Positions 1 through 8,011 of a stretch of DNA of 64,000 nt are shown here, in pieces (position 1 is the first letter of the stretch; each line of letters begins with the position of its first letter). A program made the position numbers and the translations under genes. The DNA is taken from positions 1-64,000 of the forward strand of contig JAETSI010000001.1 of assembly GCA_021769725.1 (NCBI GenBank). Direction: 5' to 3'. Source of the DNA: Oscillospiraceae bacterium. Its GTDB lineage: Bacteria; Bacillota; Clostridia; Oscillospirales; Ruminococcaceae. A model generated the notes under the pieces. The model was not told the DNA's origin and made no database searches. It saw nothing but the letters and a program-made list of their open reading frames with translations.

Positions 1-1
1 T

Positions 2-202
2 CTGGATGAATCCTTTTTGCAAAAGGCGTTGGAAAATTCGCTTCAGATGGATCTGGCAGAGGAAGAACTTGATGAAGATTTTGATATGGAAGATTTTGAG
101 GACATCGATTTTGACACTGCGAGGAAAAAGAGTATCAGAGAATGTTGGACGAATTTAATGGAAATTAATTTTGAGATTCAGCGGTATGAAAAGTACCGCT
201 GA
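2..202 (+). CDS. 3' end of an unknown acidic protein (partial)
   Basis: The reading frame is open from the left edge and stops with TGA at 200-202, so only the last 66 residues are visible. They contain a strongly acidic stretch (LAEEELDEDFDMEDFEDIDF) followed by a more basic, probably helical tail ending QRYEKYR. The nearest possible internal start (TTG at 17) has no ribosome binding site, so this is a truncated gene and not a small ORF. I do not recognise the family. The stop codon lies inside a terminator-like hairpin (176-208), which supports this being the true 3' end of a transcript. Confidence 0.55.
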   Translation: MDESFLQKALENSLQMDLAEEELDEDFDMEDFEDIDFDTARKKSIRECWTNLMEINFEIQRYEKYR

Positions 203-208
203 ATTTTC
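176..208 (+). terminator. Intrinsic terminator overlapping the stop codon
   Basis: A perfect 11-bp stem (ATTCAGCGGTA at 176-186 with TACCGCTGAAT at 194-204) around a 7-nt loop is followed by TTTTCATTTT. The stop codon of the upstream partial gene sits in the right arm. Confidence 0.7.
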
Positions 209-254
209 ATTTTCAAATTCATGAAGCTTGTGTGTTTGAAAATGAAAAATTTAT

Positions 255-284
255 TTGACAATTCTCTTTAAAACGGCGTAGAAT
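255..284 (+). promoter_or_regulatory. Sigma-A type promoter with no ORF behind it
   Basis: TTGACA (255-260), 18-nt spacer, TAGAAT (279-284). No ORF with a ribosome binding site follows before the terminator at 466-494, so it most likely drives a non-coding RNA. Confidence 0.6.
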
Positions 285-288
285 CGGG

Positions 289-494
289 ATTTTTATAGGG
301 CAGCTATTTGGTATCAGCTTGACATTCAAACAACATAAGTGGGGACTCCGTCCCCGCACCTATGCCTAAAGTGAATAATCATGGTGAAAATTTTCATTTG
401 ACAAGAGCATAAGAAACAAAATCTCTTGAGTTGTTGGTATTATTGTCCAAGTTTTACCAAAGCAGAAAGCCCATATTGCTACGGGCTTTTTTAT
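289..494 (+). ncRNA. Candidate structured non-coding RNA, about 200 nt, 6S-like rod shape
   Basis: This gene-free interval lies between a good promoter (255-284) and an intrinsic terminator (466-494). Its two ends pair in register: 307-313 (TTTGGTA) with 455-461 (TACCAAA), 318-324 (CTTGACA) with 444-451 (one bulged C), and 329-334 (AACAAC) with 430-435 (GTTGTT). Inside this rod are a hairpin GTGGGGAC/GTCCCCGC (339-357) and a helix TATGC/GCATA (361-365/407-411). A long bulged rod of about 200 nt is the architecture of 6S RNA (SsrS), but I cannot match conserved 6S positions by eye. The transcription unit and fold are seen; the 6S identity is a low-confidence guess. It could also be another uncharacterised RNA. 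Confidence 0.5.
466..494 (+). terminator. Intrinsic terminator of the candidate ncRNA
   Basis: Stem AAAGCCC (466-472) / GGGCTTT (483-489) followed by TTTATTT. It lies 3' of the candidate RNA and just past the end of the convergent DUF368 gene. Part of its 5' arm (GCCC) could instead pair with GGGC at 298-301. Confidence 0.7.
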
Positions 495-506
495 TTAATC
501 TGATTA

Positions 507-1373
507 TTATTCAGTTTCTTCTTTATTCTTTTTACTGTCGATATAGCTCATTGAAAGTGGAAGCATAATCCCGATGATTCCGATAATAATAGCAATAATG
601 CCGCTGGTATTAAAAGCAAAATCAGTGCTTCCGTCAGTTCCGGGAGTTTCTCTGGGGAAGATAGCGTAAAATGAACCGCAGATAAGTCCGAGAATAGCTG
701 CATATGTTCCTCTGTACCATTTTTTAAGGCAGATTGTAATGAGCTTTGCACAAAGTACAACACCGATGATTATACCAATTGCTACCGGAATAAGAATTGG
801 AATGTTCATTTCGTCAACTGCCTGGATAACTGTCTGATATCCGCCTAAAATCAAAAGAACGAGACTTCCGCTCAGCCCAGGCATTATCATAGCAGCTGCG
901 GCAACAATAGATATAACTGTAAGATAGAGGAAAGTTCCGGCATCAAGAGAGGTACGTACGGAGTTTGCACCCATAGACATACTTGCAACAGTGACACCGA
1001 TTATCACACCAAGACCGATAAGAAACGGAATAATATGCACTGGTGAGAGTTTTTTCTCCTTGGTGGCTTCCTTATAGATCATTGGCAGACTTCCAAGTAC
1101 AACACCCATGAAGAAGAACTGTGTTTGTACGTAGAATTTTTCAAAGCAGTAGGAGAGCACCTTTGCGGAAAGAATAACGCCGATACCCATTCCCATGAGG
1201 ATAGTCAACAGAAATACAAAGTTTTCTTTAAGTTTTTTCAGATTGAGAGTGACCGCTCCGAGCAATCGGTCAAAGACTTTCATAATTACCATCATAGTTC
1301 CGCCGCTTACGCCTGGAATAGCATTGGCAATTCCGATTACTGTGCCTTTAAGTACATTTACAATGTGTTCCAT
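507..1373 (-). CDS. DUF368 family polytopic membrane protein
   Basis: This 288-residue protein is almost entirely hydrophobic, with about eight predicted membrane segments. Near the N-terminus it carries the glycine-rich signature of the DUF368 family (GIANAIPGVSGGTMMVIM), and a second related motif (AAAAMIMPGLSGSLVLLILGG) occurs in the second half, giving the internal duplication typical of the family. Members are inner-membrane proteins; some have been linked to polyprenyl-phosphate handling, but I infer no substrate here. The ATG at 1373 follows an AAAGGA site. The gene has its own promoter (1439-1467), back to back with that of uvrA, and is probably monocistronic. Confidence 0.85.
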   Translation of the reverse strand: MEHIVNVLKGTVIGIANAIPGVSGGTMMVIMKVFDRLLGAVTLNLKKLKENFVFLLTILMGMGIGVILSAKVLSYCFEKFYVQTQFFFMGVVLGSLPMIYKEATKEKKLSPVHIIPFLIGLGVIIGVTVASMSMGANSVRTSLDAGTFLYLTVISIVAAAAMIMPGLSGSLVLLILGGYQTVIQAVDEMNIPILIPVAIGIIIGVVLCAKLITICLKKWYRGTYAAILGLICGSFYAIFPRETPGTDGSTDFAFNTSGIIAIIIGIIGIMLPLSMSYIDSKKNKEETE

Positions 1374-1438
1374 TTAAGCATCCTTTCTTTTTGACGTCTG
1401 TCTGCATAAAGCAGAACTGTAAATTAAATATCAGTTAT

Positions 1439-1467
1439 ATTATCTCACAAATTAAGGTAAAAGTCAA
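1439..1467 (-). promoter_or_regulatory. Promoter of the DUF368 gene
   Basis: Read on the minus strand: TTGACT (1462-1467), 17-nt spacer, GATAAT (1439-1444). Its -35 box lies 7 nt from the -35 box of the divergent uvrA promoter. Confidence 0.65.
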
Positions 1468-1474
1468 GACATTA

Positions 1475-1503
1475 TTGACTTTATTTTCGATACATGATAT
1501 AAT
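1475..1503 (+). promoter_or_regulatory. Promoter of uvrA
   Basis: TTGACT (1475-1480), 17-nt spacer, perfect TATAAT (1498-1503), about 38 nt upstream of the uvrA ATG. I see no LexA-type palindrome in the immediate region. Confidence 0.75.
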
Positions 1504-1541
1504 ATTATCAGAAATTATGTTTCTTTGAAAGAGGGTCAATA

Positions 1542-4364
1542 ATGATTAATAAAATTATAATTAAAGGGGCGAGAACGAACAATCTTAAAAATATAGATCT
1601 TGAACTGCCAAGGGACAAACTCATTGTTATGACCGGTCTGTCAGGTTCGGGAAAATCTTCGCTTGCTTTTGATACGATATATGCCGACGGTCAAAGAAGA
1701 TACGTGGAGAGTCTTTCCTCCTATGCCAGAATGTTTCTGGGGCAAATGGAAAAGCCGGACGTTGACAGCATTGAGGGACTTTCTCCGGCTATCTCCATAG
1801 ATCAGAAAACAACGTCAAAGAATCCAAGGTCTACAGTCGGAACTGTTACAGAGATATACGACTATCTTCGTCTGCTTTTCGCCAGGATAGGCATACCGCA
1901 CTGCCCGGTGTGCGGACGTGAGATCTCGCAGCAGACTGTTGACCAGATGGTCGATTCCATTATGGAACTTCCACAGGGAACAAGGATACAGCTTCTTGCA
2001 CCCATTGCAAGATCAAGAAAGGGACAGTTTGCCAAGGAACTTGAACAGGCGAGAAAATCAGGATTTGTCAGAGTTCGTATCGATGGTATTATGTTTGAAC
2101 TTTCTGAGGAGATAAAACTTGATAAGAACAAAAAGCATAATATTGAGATTGTAGTTGACCGCCTTGTTATCAAAGAGGGGATAACCACTCGTCTCACCGA
2201 CAGCCTGGAAACTGTATTTTCCATTACCGACGGTCTGGCAATAGTAGATGTTATAGGCGGTGAGGAAATGCTTTTCTCGCAGAATTACGCCTGCCCTGAA
2301 CATAATATCAGCATAGGCGAACTTGAACCGCTTATGTTCTCATTTAATAACCCTATGGGAGCTTGTCCGAAGTGTACGGGGCTTGGAGTATTTATCCATA
2401 TAGATCCTGAGCTTGTTGTGCCAAACAAAGAACTTTCAATTCTGGAGGGGGCTGTTAATGCTCATGGCTGGAATTCTCTGACAGAGGATTCTATTGCAAT
2501 GATGTATTACAGAGCAATTTCTAAAAAGTACGATATTCCCCTTGATGTACCTGTAAAAAAATTACCCAAAAAAGCAATGGATATTTTTCTTTACGGTACA
2601 GGTGATGAAAAGCTTGAACTCAGGCGACCTAAAACGCTTGGCGGCGGAACGTACAGCGCACCGTTTGAGGGTGTTGTTAATAATCTTGAAAGACGCTATA
2701 AGGAAACAAACAGTTCATATGCCAAATCTGAATTGGAAGAATATATGAGTGAGGTGGAATGTCCGGTCTGCAAGGGAAAAAGACTCAGAGACGAGTATCT
2801 TGCGGTAACGGTCGGAGATAAAAATATCAGCTCACTGACTGATTTTTCAGTAAAGGACGCCTTGAAATTTTTCACGGAAATAAAACTTTCTGCTCATGAC
2901 AGTTTCGTCGGCGAGCGCATAATAAAAGAAATACGTGAACGTCTGGGATTTCTCGTCAGCGTTGGTCTGGATTATCTCACCCTGTCACGTTCTTCGGGAA
3001 CTCTTTCCGGAGGTGAGAGTCAGAGAATCCGCCTTGCAACGCAGATAGGGTCCTCGCTTGTCGGAGTGCTTTATATCCTTGACGAACCGAGCATCGGTCT
3101 GCATCAGCGTGACAATGACAAGCTTATTGCGACTCTTAAACGCCTCCGTGATCTTGGAAATACACTGATCGTCGTAGAACATGACGATGATACCATGCTT
3201 GCCGCTGATTATATAGTTGATGTCGGTCCGGGAGCAGGAGTTCACGGCGGAGAGATAGTTTTTGCCGGAACAGTAGAAAAATTGCTGAAATGCAGGAAAT
3301 CAATTACCGGTCAGTACCTCAGCGGAAAAAAGAAAATAGAACTTCCGCAGCATCGGCGTGCCGGAAATGGAAAAATCCTTACTATCCGTGGGGCGTCGGA
3401 ACATAATCTTAAAAAAATCGATGTATCTATTCCTTTGGGGATGTTCATTTGTGTTACCGGCGTTTCAGGTTCAGGAAAATCTTCGCTTGTTAATGAGATT
3501 ATCTACAAGCATCTTGCCGCACGTCTGAACCGTGCCAAGATAAAAAGCGGAAAATTTGACGAAATGGATGGATTGGAGCATCTTGATAAGGTAATATGCA
3601 TTGACCAGTCTCCTATAGGACGTACGCCGAGATCGAATCCGGCTACCTACACCGGAGTTTTTTCCGATATTCGTGATCTTTTTTCAAAGACCGCAGACGC
3701 CAAAGCAAGAGGATATTCCGCAGGACGTTTTTCTTTCAATGTCAGGGGAGGACGCTGCGAGGCGTGCGAGGGCGACGGTATAATCAAGATCGAGATGCAT
3801 TTTCTGCCAGATATTTATGTTCCTTGCGAAGTCTGCAAAGGAAAAAGATATAACCGTGAAACGCTTGAAGTTCATTATAAAGGAAAATCAATATATGACG
3901 TACTTGAAATGACTGTTGATGAGGGAGTGGAATTTTTTGAACATATTCCCAAGATCGCACGTAAGCTGAAAACATTGCAGGAAGTAGGTTTGGGATATAT
4001 CAAGATCGGACAGCCGGCAACTACCTTATCCGGAGGAGAGGCACAGCGTGTGAAGCTTTCAACGGAACTTTCAAAGCGTGCTACCGGCAAAACGATTTAC
4101 ATTCTTGATGAGCCGACAACTGGTCTGCATACGGCTGATGTACATCGTCTGATAAAAGTTCTGCAAAGTCTGGCGGATCAGGGAAATACGCTTATCGTCA
4201 TAGAGCATAATCTTAATGTGATAAAGGTAGCCGATCATATCATTGACCTCGGTCCGGAAGGCGGAGACGGAGGTGGAACGATCGTGGCGCAGGGCACTCC
4301 CGAAAATGTTGCACAGTGCGAGAATTCATACACAGGCAGATATCTGAAACCGTATCTCGAGTGA
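1542..4364 (+). CDS. uvrA: Excinuclease ABC subunit A
   Basis: UvrA is the damage-recognising ATPase of nucleotide excision repair; it loads UvrB at lesions. The 940-residue length is normal. The protein has two ABC modules: Walker [10 protein letters not shown] near residue 32 and GVSGSGKSS near residue 640, signatures LSGGESQRI and LSGGEAQRV, and Walker B segments [12 protein letters not shown] and [12 protein letters not shown]. Zinc-binding cysteine pairs occur in each half ([31 protein letters not shown]). The ATG follows an AGAGGG site. It stands alone, without uvrB or uvrC nearby, behind a strong promoter. The stop codon is embedded in a hairpin shared with the convergent gene. Confidence 0.98.
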   Translation: MINKIIIKGARTNNLKNIDLELPRDKLIVMTGLSGSGKSSLAFDTIYADGQRRYVESLSSYARMFLGQMEKPDVDSIEGLSPAISIDQKTTSKNPRSTVGTVTEIYDYLRLLFARIGIPHCPVCGREISQQTVDQMVDSIMELPQGTRIQLLAPIARSRKGQFAKELEQARKSGFVRVRIDGIMFELSEEIKLDKNKKHNIEIVVDRLVIKEGITTRLTDSLETVFSITDGLAIVDVIGGEEMLFSQNYACPEHNISIGELEPLMFSFNNPMGACPKCTGLGVFIHIDPELVVPNKELSILEGAVNAHGWNSLTEDSIAMMYYRAISKKYDIPLDVPVKKLPKKAMDIFLYGTGDEKLELRRPKTLGGGTYSAPFEGVVNNLERRYKETNSSYAKSELEEYMSEVECPVCKGKRLRDEYLAVTVGDKNISSLTDFSVKDALKFFTEIKLSAHDSFVGERIIKEIRERLGFLVSVGLDYLTLSRSSGTLSGGESQRIRLATQIGSSLVGVLYILDEPSIGLHQRDNDKLIATLKRLRDLGNTLIVVEHDDDTMLAADYIVDVGPGAGVHGGEIVFAGTVEKLLKCRKSITGQYLSGKKKIELPQHRRAGNGKILTIRGASEHNLKKIDVSIPLGMFICVTGVSGSGKSSLVNEIIYKHLAARLNRAKIKSGKFDEMDGLEHLDKVICIDQSPIGRTPRSNPATYTGVFSDIRDLFSKTADAKARGYSAGRFSFNVRGGRCEACEGDGIIKIEMHFLPDIYVPCEVCKGKRYNRETLEVHYKGKSIYDVLEMTVDEGVEFFEHIPKIARKLKTLQEVGLGYIKIGQPATTLSGGEAQRVKLSTELSKRATGKTIYILDEPTTGLHTADVHRLIKVLQSLADQGNTLIVIEHNLNVIKVADHIIDLGPEGGDGGGTIVAQGTPENVAQCENSYTGRYLKPYLE

Positions 4365-4371
4365 GATACGG
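4350..4371. terminator. Shared hairpin between convergent transcription units
   Basis: A 9-bp perfect stem (CCGTATCTC at 4350-4358 with GAGATACGG at 4363-4371) contains the uvrA stop codon and lies 6 nt from the end of the DUF5662 gene. Neither side has a long T tract, so it may act as a 3'-end stabiliser and not as a classical terminator. Confidence 0.45.
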
Positions 4372-4377
4372 CATAGG

Positions 4378-4902
4378 TTATCTTATGTGACGTCTGATGT
4401 ACTTGAACGCTGCATCCTCTCCTTTGGAGGCAAGGAGACGCAGCAGGAATTCAAGCTTATCGGAAGTGTTTTTTTCGATGATCCTTTTTTGCTTTGCTTT
4501 GAGGAAATACTGGAGCGGCATATCGTCTGTATAGTTGCTGCCGTTGTATATCTTTGAAGCGGCTACACGGTCGCAGAACATTTCATAGATAAAAATATCA
4601 GGCATACGCACTGGTTCGCACTTTTTTGTGACGGGGTTGTAATCTGTCCAGTATTCAAAATGATGACGGTTGCGTCCCTTATGGTGCATCCATGCCTTGG
4701 AATATCCGCTGACTTCACGTTCACGTTCGTTGGGACTGCGGTTTCCCTGAAAATATATAACACCGGGAATAAATTCCGTAGGCGAGAATTTTGAAAGATC
4801 GTGTAGCAGTCCACGGCGAATAAGTCCTGCTTTGAGGCAGTGCCGCATTACCATGTGTCGGTGTCTCAGAACGGTGGTTAGGTGTCCCACAAATTTAGTC
4901 AT
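4378..4902 (-). CDS. DUF5662 family protein
   Basis: This 174-residue soluble protein has two clustered His/Asp motifs, GLLHDLSKFSPTEF (residues about 31-44) and HHKGRNRHHFEYW (about 74-86). They are characteristic of DUF5662-type proteins and reminiscent of an HD-like metal site. No signal peptide or membrane segment is visible. The function is not established; I only infer a possible metal-dependent hydrolase or sensor. The ATG at 4902 lies 8 nt inside the 3' end of the GH105 gene, behind an AAGGAG site, so it is the last gene of the oligosaccharide operon. Whether it works with that system is unknown. Confidence 0.7.
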   Translation of the reverse strand: MTKFVGHLTTVLRHRHMVMRHCLKAGLIRRGLLHDLSKFSPTEFIPGVIYFQGNRSPNEREREVSGYSKAWMHHKGRNRHHFEYWTDYNPVTKKCEPVRMPDIFIYEMFCDRVAASKIYNGSNYTDDMPLQYFLKAKQKRIIEKNTSDKLEFLLRLLASKGEDAAFKYIRRHIR

Positions 4903-6031
4903 TAATCCTGTCTCCTTTCATAAGCTCAGTATATGCCATTATCAGCGGTGCAATGCCCTTGGCATCGTTTTCCGTTATTGGTTCTGACAGATAATATTCA
5001 GCTGAACCGTTACGGTTATTGCCGAGACCTGCCATAAGGCAGATATTTTTAAGCAGGGGAGCTTTATCTTTTTCAAGAATGATATATTTTTCAATTACTG
5101 CCGAGAGAGCTTTTTCTCCGGCTTTTTTTATGTATGCAGAAGTTTTTCCAAGTCGGTACGATTTGAGCGCTGAATAGACAAAAAGCAGTGTTCCGCTTGT
5201 TTCGGGATAATTTCCGGGGAATTCCGGTCGTGCCGGAAGCTGGAGCAGTAATCCGTCTGTCGTGCAGCATGAAGCAAGAGCTTTAAGTAAATCAGAAAGC
5301 ATAGTTGAAATTTCATTATTATCAGGGAGCAGTTCGCACATATCTGCAAGTGCGGCGCAAAGCCACCCCATAGAGCGCAGCCAGAATTCGCTCGAAAGTC
5401 CTGTTTCAGGATCAGCCCAGATCATGGTTCTTGTTTCGTCATAGCCGTGATAATATAGTCCTGTTTTTTTGTCATTCATAAGTATTCTGATGATTCGGAG
5501 CTGATTCAGAGCATCTTCAAGCATAGAACCGTCATGGGTCAGACAGGAATATTCAGCCATGAACGGGAAAGCCATATATGAGCCGTCAAGCCAGATCTGC
5601 TGTGGATATATAGCCTTATGCCAGAAATTTCCGCAGCTGAGTCTTGGCTGATTTGAAAGGGAATCAGCAAGCTTGCGTGCTGCATTGAACATTTTTTGGT
5701 TTCCGGTGATCTTGTAGATGGCAAGCAGATTTTTTCCGCCGTTTATGTTGTCAAGATTGAAATCGGAGGGATTCATAGTGGGAATATCTCCATTTTCATC
5801 AATGTAGGCGGAAATAAAGTTTATGGCAAAATTCAACAGTTTTTCGTCTCTGCTATATTCGTACAGAGAGAGTATAGCAGTAATCATGCAGCTGTCAATG
5901 TAATTCCATTTTGGCTGTTTGCGGAAAATAATGTTTTCACGGTTCCAGAGTGGGCACAGAGGATCCGAGGACAGAATAATTTCCTGAGTATACAGTTTTA
6001 CGGTTTCGTTCAGCCGGGAAATGTGATTCAT
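4895..6031 (-). CDS. GH105 family unsaturated glucuronyl/galacturonyl hydrolase
   Basis: Enzymes of this family (YteR/YesR type) remove the unsaturated uronic acid left at the non-reducing end of oligosaccharides by pectin or rhamnogalacturonan lyases, in the cytoplasm. The 378-residue protein has no signal peptide and shows the alpha/alpha-barrel pattern with IWLDGSYMAFPFMAEYS (the WLDG-YMA-PF motif) and repeated family helices (LLAIYKITGN, EFWLRSMGWLCAALADM). I chose the ATG at 6029-6031: it forms an ATGA overlap with the preceding permease stop and follows AGGAGG; an upstream extension would run into the permease. It is fourth in the transporter operon, consistent with hydrolysis directly after uptake. 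The exact substrate (rhamnogalacturonan or other uronides) is inferred. Confidence 0.85.
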   Translation of the reverse strand: MNHISRLNETVKLYTQEIILSSDPLCPLWNRENIIFRKQPKWNYIDSCMITAILSLYEYSRDEKLLNFAINFISAYIDENGDIPTMNPSDFNLDNINGGKNLLAIYKITGNQKMFNAARKLADSLSNQPRLSCGNFWHKAIYPQQIWLDGSYMAFPFMAEYSCLTHDGSMLEDALNQLRIIRILMNDKKTGLYYHGYDETRTMIWADPETGLSSEFWLRSMGWLCAALADMCELLPDNNEISTMLSDLLKALASCCTTDGLLLQLPARPEFPGNYPETSGTLLFVYSALKSYRLGKTSAYIKKAGEKALSAVIEKYIILEKDKAPLLKNICLMAGLGNNRNGSAEYYLSEPITENDAKGIAPLIMAYTELMKGDRIND

Positions 6032-6855
6032 CCTGAGAGACCTCCTGCTGTTATTCCTTTGACAAATTTTTTTTGAGCAAGTGCAAAAACGGTTATGGAC
6101 GGAATAAGTCCAATCACTGAAACGGCGATTATCTTGCACTGTTCATAGCTTTGTCCCGTGCTGTCAACAGATAATCTGAGGGCAAGGGATAAAGGATATT
6201 TTTTTACTGATTGTATAATTATTAACGGATTAAGAAAATCATTCATTGTCCATAGAAAGGTGAATACGGCGATTGAAGTTACCGCAGGCTTGATGCATGG
6301 AAGAAGCACAAGAAACAGCGTCCGCATAGTTCCGCATCCGTCTATCCTTGCGGCTTCGTCAAATTCCCGTGGAACAGAATTAAAAAAACGTATGAGTATG
6401 AATACGAACATCCCCTCTTCCGCAAGCAATGCAGGAAATACTAAAGGTATATAAGTATCCAGAAGCCCTGTATCACGCCAGAAAAGGAACATCGGCATGA
6501 TCTTTACTATAGCCGGCATTAGCATTCCGATAAGAAGAAGTGAAGAAAATAACCGTTTAAGCGGAAAGTTGAAACGGGCAAAGCCATACGCTGCAAGTAA
6601 CGACGAGATCACGGCAAATACCGTTTTTGGAATGATTATCATAAATGTATTGATGAAATAATGACCCATTGTATAGGGGGTAGCTGTTTCCCAGGCATTT
6701 TTCCAGATGCTTAGATCTATACTGTCAGGAATGAACCATACTGAGGAGAAGATCTCGCTGTTTGATTTGAAAGAAGCTCCCAGAAGCCAGAGAAGAGGAT
6801 AGAGCATCACTGCTGCCACTGCGGTAATGATAAGATATACGGAAAGCTTTTTCAT
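6028..6855 (-). CDS. Carbohydrate ABC transporter permease, MalG type
   Basis: This is the second inner-membrane permease of a CUT1-type importer, 275 residues with six predicted membrane segments. The cytoplasmic EAA loop, EAARIDGCGTMRTLFLVLLP, contacts the ATPase and is located in the C-terminal half as expected. The ATG overlaps the stop of the preceding permease gene (ATGA at 6852-6855), and the gene's own stop overlaps the GH105 start in the same way, so the genes are translationally coupled. No cognate ATPase gene lies in the operon. As in related Firmicutes loci (B. subtilis yte/yes genes using MsmX), a shared ATPase encoded elsewhere probably serves it. Confidence 0.92.
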   Translation of the reverse strand: MKKLSVYLIITAVAAVMLYPLLWLLGASFKSNSEIFSSVWFIPDSIDLSIWKNAWETATPYTMGHYFINTFMIIIPKTVFAVISSLLAAYGFARFNFPLKRLFSSLLLIGMLMPAIVKIMPMFLFWRDTGLLDTYIPLVFPALLAEEGMFVFILIRFFNSVPREFDEAARIDGCGTMRTLFLVLLPCIKPAVTSIAVFTFLWTMNDFLNPLIIIQSVKKYPLSLALRLSVDSTGQSYEQCKIIAVSVIGLIPSITVFALAQKKFVKGITAGGLSG

Positions 6856-7745
6856 GTAGTCTCACGCTCCGTTCTGCCGGTTACAAGATACATGATTCCT
6901 ACCGCCAGTGCAATAACGGTGAAAAGTACCCATGAAACAGCATTTGCGTAGCCGATTTCGCCGTATTTGAACATTTCGTCGTAGATCAGCATACCTACGG
7001 TATAGGTACTTTTGAGAGGTCCTCCGCTGGTTATCATGTACGGAGCGTTGAATTCCTGAAGAGCAGAAATAGTCTGTAGAATAAGATTTATGAATATAAC
7101 TCCTTTGATCTGAGGCAGTGTTATGCTGAAAAAAGACCGTGTACAGCTGCATCCATCCACTTTTGCTGCATCGTAGAGTTCACGTGGAATGTCACGGAGT
7201 GCTGCCAGAAAAATTATCATAGTTGATCCGAATTCCCATAGCCGAAGCAGAATTATTATGTAGAGCGCCGCATCGGGATCGCCATACCAACTGATAGGTG
7301 ACGCTCCGAAAAGTTCCAGGAACTGATTTATAAGTCCCTTGGCAGTAAAAAGATACTGCCACATGATAACTACCGCCAGATTTGCTCCGAGGATGGATGG
7401 GATATAGAACGCAGTGCGGAAAAATCCTATTCCCTTGATCTCAAGATTCAGCAGAACAGCCGTCATAAGAGAAACGATTAGTTTAAGCGGAACAAGAATA
7501 ATAGCATATTTCAGGGTTACTTCCAATGCACGGCGGAAGCTGCTGCTGCCGAACATTGTTTTATAGTTTTCAAAGCCGATAAATTCGGTTTGACCGACAG
7601 TTCTGCTGTTCGTCATTCCCAGTATGAAAGAGCATATGAAAGGATAGAGAGTAAATAGAAGAAATCCGGCGATAAACGGCGAAATCAGCAGTAATCCGGT
7701 GTACTTGCTGACTCCTGTCGGATTTTTGTATTGGCGTTTCTTCAT
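6852..7745 (-). CDS. Carbohydrate ABC transporter permease, MalF/LplB type
   Basis: This is the first permease of the CUT1-type importer, 297 residues. The N-terminus is cytoplasmic and basic (MKKRQYKNPTG), followed by a membrane segment at about residues 17-37 and five more. The EAA-type loop, ELYDAAKVDGCSCTRSFFSI, lies near residue 200. The ATG at 7745 follows AAAGGAGG with good spacing. Upstream, the gap to the binding-protein gene is occupied by a MITE-like element (7772-8011), so co-transcription requires reading through that hairpin-rich insert. Confidence 0.92.
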   Translation of the reverse strand: MKKRQYKNPTGVSKYTGLLLISPFIAGFLLFTLYPFICSFILGMTNSRTVGQTEFIGFENYKTMFGSSSFRRALEVTLKYAIILVPLKLIVSLMTAVLLNLEIKGIGFFRTAFYIPSILGANLAVVIMWQYLFTAKGLINQFLELFGASPISWYGDPDAALYIIILLRLWEFGSTMIIFLAALRDIPRELYDAAKVDGCSCTRSFFSITLPQIKGVIFINLILQTISALQEFNAPYMITSGGPLKSTYTVGMLIYDEMFKYGEIGYANAVSWVLFTVIALAVGIMYLVTGRTERETT

Positions 7746-7771
7746 TTTAACCTCCTTTATTTGTTATTTTA

Positions 7772-8011
7772 GAGAATCACTGAATAAATCACGCCTGATG
7801 GCTCAGCACGCATTTTGCTGCGCCCGAAGGAAGTGCCCTTGGGGTACATATTTTCCGTCATCTTGCACAGAAATTTCTTGACAGGTGACTCCCCACGGGG
7901 TGGGAAGATGTCACGGAGTGACAGAGGGGACGGCTCGTTCAAGCAGCCTGCCTGCAAATTTTTATACAATCTGACTGCGAAATCTGCGCACTGGATTTAA
8001 TCAGTGCTTCC
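7772..8011. mobile_element. MITE-like element, about 240 bp, inside the ABC transporter operon
   Basis: Imperfect terminal inverted repeats match at 15 of 17 positions: GAATCACTGAATAAATC (7774-7790) against the complement of GATTTAATCAGTGCTTC (7994-8010). A TTA triplet flanks both sides (7769-7771 and 8012-8014), compatible with a short target duplication. The interior is higher in GC than its surroundings and rich in short hairpins (ACTCCCCACGGGGTGGG, TGTCACGGAGTGACA). It encodes no transposase. The small ORFs that can be read through it resemble the low-complexity spurious proteins often annotated from repeated intergenic elements in Ruminococcaceae. The stop codon of the binding-protein gene lies in the right terminal repeat. 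Confidence 0.6.

Noticed and set aside
7769..8000. Two ORFs of 60-66 codons on opposite strands between binding protein and permease genes
   Set aside because: They run through the MITE-like repeat, lack ribosome binding sites and have the low-complexity character of spurious repeat-derived proteins.
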